From: DYJK01 sp040755055
GTDB taxonomy: Bacteria > Bacteroidota > Ignavibacteria > Ignavibacteriales > Melioribacteraceae
Direction: 5' to 3'
Length of the DNA stretch: 64,000 nt
Assembly (NCBI GenBank): GCA_040755055.1
Contig: JBFMBS010000005.1
Coordinates: forward strand, 103,526-167,525
This document shows positions 1-7,461 of the stretch, in pieces; within the stretch, counting starts at the first letter, position 1; each line of letters begins with the position of its first letter. Both the position numbers and the translations under genes were made by a program. The notes under the pieces are model-generated. The model worked only from the letters and a program-made list of their open reading frames with translations, was not told the origin of the DNA and made no database searches.

Positions 1-423
1 TAATATTGTAATGGCCCTCGGACCTTTACTTTTATGCATATACTGATTGAACTCTTCTCGACTAATAGATATTAAATCATCAACAAATTGCTTAGAAGTA
101 TCTTCGCTGTAATTAGGGTAAATTTTTAGCGTATTGTCTTTTTTGTCAACTTCAGATAAGTATACATACGCTTGGTTTAAAATATCTGCTCTATCCTTAT
201 CGGATGGATTTGCCGACAGGTGCCCCAATCCATTGAGAGTATAACCTTCAAATGTAGCCCAGTCTCTATTTAAGAATTCTTGTTTGAAATTGAACTGAGG
301 GAAATTATGAGAAACTGAGTCCTTTAAATGATTATCTAATGAAGTTAAACTATAGAAAACATCATCTCTAATTTGGTAATCTAGAATATTTTTAATTTTT
401 TCAAATATTTCATAGGTAACCAT
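1..423 (-). CDS. hypothetical protein, cut by window edge
   Basis: The frame runs leftward from an ATG at 421-423 and is still open at base 1, so 141 codons are visible and the C-terminus is outside the window. It begins 7 bp after the stop of the cyclase-like gene on the same strand, so the two are probably cotranscribed and translationally coupled. The visible part is hydrophilic, rich in Asp, Asn, Lys and Tyr, with no signal peptide, membrane segment or motif I recognise. Function unknown. The tight spacing makes it a candidate partner of the cyclase-like protein. Confidence 0.7.
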   Translation of the reverse strand, partial: MVTYEIFEKIKNILDYQIRDDVFYSLTSLDNHLKDSVSHNFPQFNFKQEFLNRDWATFEGYTLNGLGHLSANPSDKDRADILNQAYVYLSEVDKKDNTLKIYPNYSEDTSKQFVDDLISISREEFNQYMHKSKGPRAITIL

Positions 424-430
424 TTTAGTC

Positions 431-1117
431 TCATTTTTTGTTGTTCAATGATTCTATATGCTTTAATAGGAATTCACGAGATTGAAACCAGAAATTAGCA
501 TAATTATGAGGGCCATTTCTTGAATACTCAGAGATTTTACTTTCGATTTGGTCAAGGTATAATTTCTTATCGGCTGGTAAAATAATAAGACTTTCCATTA
601 ATTGATCTCGGTGTTTAAGAATAATAACGTCTTCATGGAATAATTTAATAAAGTGTTCATCATATTTGAAGAAATCATAACACTCTTTGGTAGGGAACAT
701 AATAAAAGGTCCAGGACAATATTCGCTTTCGTATTTTACTGCACGTACAACCGCATCACCTAAAATTAAATTATTTGTGTAATGAATATCTCCATAAGCT
801 ATAGCGCCCCGTAAGAAAAAATTTTTTTTTAAATAAGCATGTAATATTTCTTTAATATCATCAAAAATATCTGTTAGAAATTCTGTTTTTTCGAAATTAT
901 CTGAATGAGGATAAAATAAAAATCCACAGTCGGAAAATAGATAGGGTATACAGTTCCTTTTGGGAACTATATTAATTTTTATAAAATCCCAAATATCAAG
1001 GATGGAAACAACTAAATTATTTGGGCTTTCATTTTTAGAAACCAAGGAAGAAAATCCATATATATCAAAATAAAAAACAAGACCGTTGGATATCTCACAT
1101 TTCTTTTCATCATCCAT
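431..1117 (-). CDS. class III nucleotidyl cyclase-like protein (divergent)
   Basis: A 228-residue soluble protein laid out like a cyclase homology domain. FYFDIYGFSSL near residues 15-25 matches the first metal-binding Asp motif. LFSDCGFLFYP near 60-70 matches the second Asp strand. LRGAIAYGDI and ILGDAVVRAVKYE near 100-130 match the region that in active enzymes carries the transition-state Asn and Arg. Both Asp positions look retained, but Asn is replaced by Val and Arg by Lys, so activity is uncertain. A good SD (AGAGGT) precedes the ATG. Stand-alone cyclases of this size occur in Pycsar anti-phage systems, but no known effector is visible here. The family call is by motif, the role is inference. 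Confidence 0.6.
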   Translation of the reverse strand: MDDEKKCEISNGLVFYFDIYGFSSLVSKNESPNNLVVSILDIWDFIKINIVPKRNCIPYLFSDCGFLFYPHSDNFEKTEFLTDIFDDIKEILHAYLKKNFFLRGAIAYGDIHYTNNLILGDAVVRAVKYESEYCPGPFIMFPTKECYDFFKYDEHFIKLFHEDVIILKHRDQLMESLIILPADKKLYLDQIESKISEYSRNGPHNYANFWFQSREFLLKHIESLNNKK

Positions 1118-1631
1118 TTAAACCTCTTTCAACTTAACTATTAATCAACCCGCCACTGGAGGTTTTGTCTCATGAATGATATCCAGTAGCATTTATTTAG
1201 TTTTTATTTGAAATCCGTAATTGTTTGCTTGCTCTCATTCACATCTATTTTTTAGAATAACTTCCGTAATAAAAATAGAATGTTGGTAAGGGAATGTTTT
1301 TGAGGAAAGCTTGGGGGAGTAGAAATCCAGCATAGATCGGTTGAGAATTCAAACATAGACCACCAACAAATCTACGCTCAAATTAATGCACTGAATAAAA
1401 AGAATCAATAACCCCTTAAAAAAATTATAAATTAAAAATTATAAATGATAAATCCCCCTTCCGTGGACAAGTCAATGCATAAGGCAATGTTAAATTGTAG
1501 ATGATAAATCTTCTTTCGGCGGAACGATTTAGGAATTAGAAAAACAAGGAACTATTTGCAAATACGAGTTACGAAGTACGATTTAAAAAACTAAAAACTC
1601 CAAACACAAAACTAAAAACTCAAAACCGTGC
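1118..1631. other. intergenic stretch without a gene
   Basis: About 510 bp between the cyclase-like gene and uvrB with no convincing reading frame on either strand. It is AT-rich, with low-complexity runs of the AAAATTATAAATTAAAA kind near 1420-1450 and repetitive AAAACTAAAAACTC words near 1590-1625. The end next to 1117 should hold the promoter of the cyclase-like gene, but I cannot point to definite boxes. Confidence 0.5.
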
Positions 1632-3647
1632 TCACTTGATCAGCTTTTTCATCTTTTCGATTTCATCACGCAGAAAAGCGGCGCGTTCAAATTCAAGATC
1701 CTTTGCAGCGGTAAGCATCTCTTCGGTCATCTGTTCAATCAATTCTTGTTTCTGTTCCTTGCTCATATACCTAACGACGGGTTCTGCCACTTTAAGGAAT
1801 TGCGCTTCTTCTTTTTCGTAGTCTTTCTTCCGCACATCGGCAATTGAAGTGGAAGAGAGAATCTCTTCAACACTTTTGTAAATTGTTTTTGGAGTAATTC
1901 CGTGTTCTTTATTGTATTCTTCTTGCAATTTTCTGCGGCGTGTTGTTTCATTAATAGTTTTCCGCATCGATTCGGTTATTACGTCGGCATACATCATTAC
2001 TTTCCCGTTTACGTTACGCGCTGTACGTCCGGCGGTCTGCATGAGCGATCTTTCACTCCGTAAGAATCCTTCTTTGTCCGCATCAAGAATTGCAACGAGC
2101 GAGACTTCCGGTAAATCCAAACCTTCGCGTAGCAAGTTCACGCCAACGAGAACATCAAAATCACCAATACGGAGATCACGTATAATCTCAACACGCTCGA
2201 GTGCATCAATATCGCTGTGAATGTAGCGTACTTTTATTTTCAGCTTATCGAGGTAATCCGATAAATCTTCCGCCATTTTTTTTGTGAGTGTTGTAACAAG
2301 AGTCCGCTCTTTCTTTTCGACACGGGTGCGTATCTCACCAATCAAATCATCGATCTGTCCTTTAATTGGTCTTACTTCAATTTCGGGATCGAGCAAACCG
2401 GTAGGACGGATAATCTGTTCTACAAAAACTCCGCCGCTGCGTGTCAGTTCATAATCAGCCGGAGTTGCGCTAACATAAACAACTTGATTCGTCATTTTAT
2501 CAAACTCTTCAAACTTGAGCGGACGGTTATCGAGCGCGCTCGGCAGACGGAAACCGTACTCAACCAAAACTTCTTTGCGGGAGCGGTCGCCGTTATACAT
2601 ACCGCGAATCTGCGGAACGGTAACGTGCGATTCATCTATTATTAATAGATAGTCCTTCGGGAAATAATCGAACAAACAGTACGGGCGTGAGCCGGGGGGA
2701 CGGTTATCCATGTGGCGCGAATAATTTTCGATTCCCGAACAATAGCCAATTTCGCGCATCATTTCGATATCGAATTTTGTGCGCTGTTCAAGCCGTTGTG
2801 CTTCAACGTATTTTTCTTGCGACCAGAAATATTTCAGCCGCTCCTTTAATTCTTCATCAATTGAAAGTATTGCACGGTTGACTTGATCTTTCGTTGTAAC
2901 AAAATATTTTGCCGGGTAGATTGGAATCGATTCAACCTCGTTAATTACATTGCCGGTGATGGAATCAATCACCGAGAGTTTTTCAATTTCATCGCCCCAG
3001 AACTCGATGCGCACGGCTTCATCATATTGATATGCCGGAATGATTTCAACTACATCGCCGCGTGCACGGAAAGTACCACGGGAAAAATCGGCGTCGTTGC
3101 GTACGTAATAGATATCGATCAAATTACGGAGAAGTTTTTTCCGCTCAATAGATTGACCTTTCCTCAAAAACATTATCTGCCGCGCGTACTCGTCCGGCGC
3201 GCCGATACCGTAAATGCACGAAACACTTGCAACGATTATTACATCGCGTCTTCCTTCAATGAGTGATGTTGTTGCTTTCAGGCGTAAGCGGTCGATTTCC
3301 TCGTTAACGGAAAAATCTTTTTCAATGTAGAGATCGCGTTTAACAACGTACGCTTCGGGCTGGTAGTAATCGTAATAACTGATAAAAAATTCTACGGCGT
3401 TGTTCGGAAAGAAAGATTTGAATTCCGAATAGAGCTGCGCCGCCAAAGTTTTGTTGTGCGAGATTATCAACGTCGGTTTGTTATACTGCTGAATTACGTT
3501 CGACATCGTATAAGTTTTACCGCTGCCGGTAACACCTAGCAAAGTTTGGTGCTTCACACCTTTGTTGAGACCGTCAACCAATTCTTTGATCGCTCGCGGC
3601 TGATCGCCGGCTGGCTGGTAATTCGATATTAGTTCAAAGTTTGCCAT
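1632..3647 (-). CDS. uvrB: UvrABC system protein B
   Basis: Damage-verification helicase of nucleotide excision repair: loaded by UvrA, it clamps damaged DNA and recruits UvrC. The 671-residue length is normal. Walker A GVTGSGKT is at residues 38-45, the beta-hairpin that inserts between strands (YYDYYQPEAY) at about 91-100, the DESH Walker B box near 340, helicase motifs VYVSATPADYE and QTAGRTARN in the second RecA-like half, and the C-terminal UVR domain (LEFERAAFLRDEI) at the end, which contacts UvrC. It stands alone, not in an operon with uvrA or uvrC. Identification is secure. Confidence 0.98.
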   Translation of the reverse strand: MANFELISNYQPAGDQPRAIKELVDGLNKGVKHQTLLGVTGSGKTYTMSNVIQQYNKPTLIISHNKTLAAQLYSEFKSFFPNNAVEFFISYYDYYQPEAYVVKRDLYIEKDFSVNEEIDRLRLKATTSLIEGRRDVIIVASVSCIYGIGAPDEYARQIMFLRKGQSIERKKLLRNLIDIYYVRNDADFSRGTFRARGDVVEIIPAYQYDEAVRIEFWGDEIEKLSVIDSITGNVINEVESIPIYPAKYFVTTKDQVNRAILSIDEELKERLKYFWSQEKYVEAQRLEQRTKFDIEMMREIGYCSGIENYSRHMDNRPPGSRPYCLFDYFPKDYLLIIDESHVTVPQIRGMYNGDRSRKEVLVEYGFRLPSALDNRPLKFEEFDKMTNQVVYVSATPADYELTRSGGVFVEQIIRPTGLLDPEIEVRPIKGQIDDLIGEIRTRVEKKERTLVTTLTKKMAEDLSDYLDKLKIKVRYIHSDIDALERVEIIRDLRIGDFDVLVGVNLLREGLDLPEVSLVAILDADKEGFLRSERSLMQTAGRTARNVNGKVMMYADVITESMRKTINETTRRRKLQEEYNKEHGITPKTIYKSVEEILSSTSIADVRKKDYEKEEAQFLKVAEPVVRYMSKEQKQELIEQMTEEMLTAAKDLEFERAAFLRDEIEKMKKLIK

Positions 3648-3807
3648 ATATTTGTAAATTCTGAATGAGTCCCGATACTGAGTGGCTCGACCGAGCTCGC
3701 CGAGGTCTTATCGAAGTACGGGACGAATGAAGAATCTCCCTCCTATCTTTTTCTTATCGTTATTTTAATGCCGGCTCCAGTTTATATTGTTATATAAGTT
3801 TTCTGTC

Positions 3808-3828
3808 ATGCCGAATTTATTTCGGCAT
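3808..3828. repeat. short palindrome CCGAA..TTCGG (copy 1)
   Basis: ATGCCGAA and TTCGGCAT form an 8-bp perfect stem around a short AT loop. Related palindromes with a GAATTC-containing loop lie at 4123-4143 and 26711-26731, all followed or preceded by a TGAC/GTCA word. Dispersed hairpins of this type are REP-like. Here it lies just after the stop of the GIY-YIG gene. Confidence 0.6.
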
Positions 3829-3831
3829 CTA

Positions 3832-4116
3832 CTAGAACCATCCTTCGGATAAATTTTTCCATTCTTTGTTAACACTTTCAATCAAATTTATTTTCCAATC
3901 ACGATGCCAATTTTTTAACTGTTTCTCTCGGGCGATTACGGAATTAGCATCGGGTGATTCTTCAAAATAAACAAGTTTTGTAATATTGTACTTTTTGGTA
4001 AACCCATCCAATAATTTATTTTTATGCTCATAAACCCTTCTTCTCAAATCATTAGTCATACCGATATAAAGAGTCTTTGATTTATTTGTCATTATATAAA
4101 CGTAATAATTTTTCAT
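3832..4116 (-). CDS. GIY-YIG family endonuclease-like protein
   Basis: A 94-residue single-domain GIY-YIG protein. The N-terminus reads YYVYIMTNKSKTLYIG, the GIY...YIG pair with YVY and YIG. RRRVYEHK supplies the conserved Arg and the following helix, and the family's usual YFE and AIAREKQLK-like (VIAREKQLK) segments follow. Such UvrC-N-like small proteins are common in Bacteroidota, in many copies, with unproven cellular function. The start is set at the ATG giving MKNYYVYIM. The longer frame to 4152 reads through a dispersed palindrome (4123-4143) and is unlikely to be real. Confidence 0.88.
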   Translation of the reverse strand: MKNYYVYIMTNKSKTLYIGMTNDLRRRVYEHKNKLLDGFTKKYNITKLVYFEESPDANSVIAREKQLKNWHRDWKINLIESVNKEWKNLSEGWF

Positions 4117-4122
4117 AATTAG

Positions 4123-4143
4123 ATCCCGAAATGAATTCGGGAT
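4123..4143. repeat. short palindrome CCGAA..TTCGG (copy 2)
   Basis: ATCCCGAA and TTCGGGAT pair perfectly around a loop containing ATGAA. This copy sits between the starts and stops of two minus-strand genes, immediately upstream of the GIY-YIG start. It shares its core with the elements at 3808 and 26711. Confidence 0.6.
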
Positions 4144-4148
4144 GACAA

Positions 4149-4496
4149 TCAATTCCTTGGAGTAACTTCGCTCGCGTGGAAATAATCACCGTGATAATGA
4201 CCGCGCAAAGTGACACGGTTTGTAACATCCATCCCGGGCGGAAGCGATAACGGTCCAAGCACTTTAACTTGCACACCGGCACCATCTTCAACATAAAATA
4301 CCGTACCGCCGCCTTCGGTATCTTGTACAAATCCTTTCTCCGGCAAAACTTTAACGATTATATCTCTGTTAGCATTGCTGTTTTTATCAAATTCGGAAAA
4401 TAGACCGAGATCATTCTTCGGACTGAAATATGAAAAGTAGAGAAGCAACACCACAGCAATAATCAAAACCGGCAGAATAAGTTTTTGATATTTCAT
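4149..4496 (-). CDS. membrane-anchored CcmE-like OB-fold protein
   Basis: A 115-residue protein with one N-terminal transmembrane anchor (LILPVLIIAVVLLLYF) followed by a small beta-rich domain. The tail reads VTLRGHYHGDYFHASEV, like the end of the CcmE OB fold (an RG-GxFxAxEV pattern), and the domain contains FYVEDGAGVQVKVLGP. The haem-binding LxxH of true CcmE is not present, so it is probably not a cytochrome c haem chaperone. The ATG at 4496 has an AGAGAGG SD. The frame upstream to 4679 is translation through a GC-rich repeat. The fold assignment is tentative. Confidence 0.6.
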   Translation of the reverse strand: MKYQKLILPVLIIAVVLLLYFSYFSPKNDLGLFSEFDKNSNANRDIIVKVLPEKGFVQDTEGGGTVFYVEDGAGVQVKVLGPLSLPPGMDVTNRVTLRGHYHGDYFHASEVTPRN

Positions 4497-4550
4497 TGCC
4501 CATCCTCTCTTTTTTATAAAGTCGAACTGTGAATATAAAAAATCATTTTT

Positions 4551-4743
4551 TAATCCGCCGGAGGCGGACGAGGGTTGAATTCCCGACCTCCTCGCCTCGC
4601 TCCGCGAGTCGGAGCGGGTTGAGGCGAATAAAATAAAATTTATATTTAGATACCTCGCTGCCTCGCCTCGATTCGACAAGACTTCGGCGAACTCAGTCGA
4701 GCCGTCTCAACGAGTCGAAGTGGGTTGCGGCGAGGAGATTCAT
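4551..4743 (+). repeat. GC-rich dispersed repeat, copy A (full length)
   Basis: Begins TAATCCGCCGGAGGCGGA and ends GTTGCGGCGAGGAGATTCAT. It contains a CCGCC/GGCGG hairpin at the left, a CTCGCCTCG-rich centre and an ACTCAGTCGAGCCGTCTC segment. About 190 bp. It is much more GC-rich than its surroundings and closely matches copy B at 9631. Shorter relatives are at 27617, 40449 and 51356. It has no coding content: open frames through it are Arg/Ser-rich artefacts. Confidence 0.85.
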
Positions 4744-4818
4744 CTAAACAAAAAGAATATCGTAAATATTTGAGAGGACAAATTTTTATCTTTGCCGGAA
4801 ACTTTTTAGGAGCTGCAG

Positions 4819-5661
4819 ATGAGAAAAATGATTACACTGTTTATCGGTTTGTGCATTTCTGTTTCAACCGCTCAAACACCCGATTCAGTTGATGCTAAAT
4901 GGACACCTTCATTTACAACCGGGTTAGGGATAAGCCAGATTTCATTCAGCAATTGGGTTAAAGGCGGTGAAAACTCTATTGCATGGACAGTGATGGGAGA
5001 TTTCAACCTTAACCATATAGATAAACCGTGGACTTTCAAAAACCAGGTGAAAGCACAATACGGGCGCGCTAAAATAGGAGATCAAACATATCGTACAACG
5101 ATTAACGATCTTTACATAGAAAATCTTGCAAGCTACGACCTCGGCTGGGCTGTGAGTCCGTTTGTATCAAACGCAATCAGAACGCAAGTTTCTAAAGGTT
5201 ATGATTACAAAGTTGAGTCGTCGCCAAACATTTCCGATTTCTTTGATCCCGGTTACATAACGCAGACAATCGGTTTTACTTACGATAAATATTCGCACGT
5301 GGTAACACGTTTCGGTATTGCATTCCAGGAAGTTATCACGAATAAGTTTACACAGTATTCGGATGACCCGGAAACGCTTGATGAGTTTGAAAAATTCAAA
5401 TTTGAAACCGGTATTGAATCGGTTACGGACATTGATTACACACTCGATACAAATGTGCTCTGGAAAAGTAAATTACGTTTGTTCTCGCGCTTCGAAAGTC
5501 TTGATGTTTGGGATGTACTATGGGATAACACAATAACAGCGAAAGTAAATGCATGGCTCGGTGTTAATTTTACTTACATTCTGCTTTACGAAAAAGCCCA
5601 GTCGCCTAAGACACAAATGAAAGAAGGTTTGCAAATAGGAATTACATATACACTATTATAA
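4819..5661 (+). CDS. DUF3078 outer-membrane protein
   Basis: A 280-residue exported protein with a signal peptide (MITLFIGLCISVSTAQ). The mature start TTGLGISQISFSNWVKGGENSIAWT is the signature of DUF3078 proteins of Bacteroidota. The rest is alternating beta-strand sequence ending in GLQIGITYTLL, as in a small outer-membrane barrel with a C-terminal aromatic/hydrophobic strand. A GGAG SD lies 8 bp upstream of the ATG. Family function is unknown. Located in the outer membrane by inference. Confidence 0.88.
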   Translation: MRKMITLFIGLCISVSTAQTPDSVDAKWTPSFTTGLGISQISFSNWVKGGENSIAWTVMGDFNLNHIDKPWTFKNQVKAQYGRAKIGDQTYRTTINDLYIENLASYDLGWAVSPFVSNAIRTQVSKGYDYKVESSPNISDFFDPGYITQTIGFTYDKYSHVVTRFGIAFQEVITNKFTQYSDDPETLDEFEKFKFETGIESVTDIDYTLDTNVLWKSKLRLFSRFESLDVWDVLWDNTITAKVNAWLGVNFTYILLYEKAQSPKTQMKEGLQIGITYTLL

Positions 5662-5774
5662 GCTGTTAAATTGTTTAATGGTTATATTGCAATATGGTTA
5701 TTAAGAATTTTTTGGTGATTGAATAATTTAACAATGTAACTAAAGTGCAATCCGCTGATAAAACCACTTTCGCT

Positions 5775-6221
5775 ATGACAATACGTGAAATACAAGAAAA
5801 TATCGTAAAAGAGTTTGAAGATTATATAGATTGGGATGATCGCTACAAACACATTATCGAATTGGGAAGATCGCTCCCGGCTCTCGATGATTCGATAAGA
5901 ACGGATAAGTATAAGCTTGCCGGCTGCCAGTCCCAAGCATGGATAAATGCAAAACTGCAAGACGGAAAAGTATTTTTTGAAGCCGACAGCGATGCGGCGA
6001 TTGTCAAAGGATTGATCGCTATTTTAATCCGTGTCTATTCCGGGGCTACACCCGATGAAATTATATACAACCCTCCATTCTTTTTAAGCAAGATAGGAAT
6101 AGATAAACACCTATCACCAACCCGTAAAAACGGTTTAGCCGCTATGATGAAGCAGATTCAAATGTATGCAGTGGCGTTTAAATCATTAACCGATAAATCT
6201 GTTAAAGATAAACAAGCGTAA
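5775..6221 (+). CDS. sufE: SufE sulfur-acceptor protein
   Basis: SufE takes persulfide sulfur from the cysteine desulfurase SufS and passes it on for Fe-S cluster assembly. The 148-residue product has the active cysteine at residue 51 in KYKLAGCQSQAW, the same position as in Escherichia coli SufE, and the conserved DDSIRTD stretch before it. The ATG giving MTIREIQ is chosen by homology. A GTG at 5745 would add ten residues of no family similarity. No sufBCDS genes are next to it. It is followed 13 bp later by the DUF116 gene, so the two may be cotranscribed. Confidence 0.93.
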   Translation: MTIREIQENIVKEFEDYIDWDDRYKHIIELGRSLPALDDSIRTDKYKLAGCQSQAWINAKLQDGKVFFEADSDAAIVKGLIAILIRVYSGATPDEIIYNPPFFLSKIGIDKHLSPTRKNGLAAMMKQIQMYAVAFKSLTDKSVKDKQA

Positions 6222-6234
6222 GAAGCGAATCAGG

Positions 6235-7395
6235 ATGACGCCGGTAACATATTCCCTAAAACTTAACAGTCTTAATTCGGAAGAATATTACCGGGATGTA
6301 CGCTGGTTTACAGATGGGGTACTGCAAAAAGCGGATGAATCGATTACGCCGATAGTAGATGAATATATAAAATTTATAAACGATTTCAAGCTGGAAGATG
6401 TTAGGGAGAAAGAAGAATATATATTCGAATTGCTCAGTTTTGGAATTCTCTGGCGTACGTATGCAAATACTGCACTTGCTATAAAGCACGCACCGTTTAT
6501 CATGCTTTCAAAAATGGGGGAATGGCGCAAGAAGCATCAGCGCATTAAACCTTTCATTGATTTTTCAAGGGGAATATTAATTTCATTGTTTCTGCTGCCG
6601 GAAAAATTTAACCATAATAATCTACCGCGCCCCACATTAGAACAGATAGATCATGTCTGCAAATGGTTTGAAGCCACCGGAGAATTTCGTGAAGAAGCAT
6701 TAAGATTCATCGGCTGGCGCGCTTACTGGGGAATGCTCGATGATCCGGAACTTGTAAAGGTATTTTCTGCCATTGCAGAATTTAGAAATTGGTTCGAGAT
6801 ACGTTCTAATGAAGTGCTTGGCAAATATACTTTCAATGTCGAAGAATTTATTTCCGCAACAAAGAATAAATACCGGTGGCGCGAGGATCGTATCTCGTGC
6901 ACTCGCAAACGGGTAGAGTATCATCTTAACATGGTTGGCGCAGAATTGATGAACCGGGCATTCCGGAATGAATTTGTTGCAGCCGAAAAAACTTCTGTTC
7001 TTTTACCCGGGTGTATGAGAGCGCGCACGAAAAATGAGTGTGAAGCAGCCAAAGAACCGAAAGGATTAAAATGTATCGGGTGCGAACCAAAATGCCGCGT
7101 GAATCAAATTCGTCTTGCCGGCCAAAAGAAAAATTTTGAAGTCTATGTTATTCCTCACGCATCAGATCTTTCGTTATGGTCTGCAAAAAAAGGAGAACCA
7201 AGCCGCGGTGTAATTGCATCGGCATGTGTAACAACATTGGTCGAAGGTGGATGGGAATTGAAACGTTACGGCATACCGGCTCAATGTGTACTTCTTGAAT
7301 ACAGCGGCTGTAAAAAACATTGGCACCCGGAAGGTGTTCAGACGGCAATTAATTTTCATGAGCTCGAAAGGATAATTGCCGGACGGACGAATTAA
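6235..7395 (+). CDS. DUF116 cysteine-rich protein
   Basis: A 386-residue soluble protein. The C-terminal third carries the DUF116 pattern: LLPGCMR, then CIGCEPKCRVNQI (a CxxCxxxC cluster), then GVIASACVTTLVEGGWELKRYGIP and a final Cys in YSGCKKHW. Such a cysteine set suggests a metal or Fe-S site, which is inference. The N-terminal 200 residues are helical, with LRFIGWRAYWG. It starts 13 bp after sufE, consistent with a link to Fe-S metabolism, but the biochemical role is unknown. Confidence 0.82.
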   Translation: MTPVTYSLKLNSLNSEEYYRDVRWFTDGVLQKADESITPIVDEYIKFINDFKLEDVREKEEYIFELLSFGILWRTYANTALAIKHAPFIMLSKMGEWRKKHQRIKPFIDFSRGILISLFLLPEKFNHNNLPRPTLEQIDHVCKWFEATGEFREEALRFIGWRAYWGMLDDPELVKVFSAIAEFRNWFEIRSNEVLGKYTFNVEEFISATKNKYRWREDRISCTRKRVEYHLNMVGAELMNRAFRNEFVAAEKTSVLLPGCMRARTKNECEAAKEPKGLKCIGCEPKCRVNQIRLAGQKKNFEVYVIPHASDLSLWSAKKGEPSRGVIASACVTTLVEGGWELKRYGIPAQCVLLEYSGCKKHWHPEGVQTAINFHELERIIAGRTN

Positions 7396-7461
7396 TTTTC
7401 TTCCGATATATGACAACAAACCAAACAACTCTTCACTCTGCGTTCTACATTCTGAACTTTC

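Noticed and set aside
4149..4496. True CcmE haem chaperone
   Set aside because: The histidine that binds haem in CcmE is absent and no ccm genes are nearby.
4497..4679. N-terminal extension of the CcmE-like protein
   Set aside because: The extra 61 residues are translation of dispersed repeat copy A; a good SD supports the ATG at 4496.
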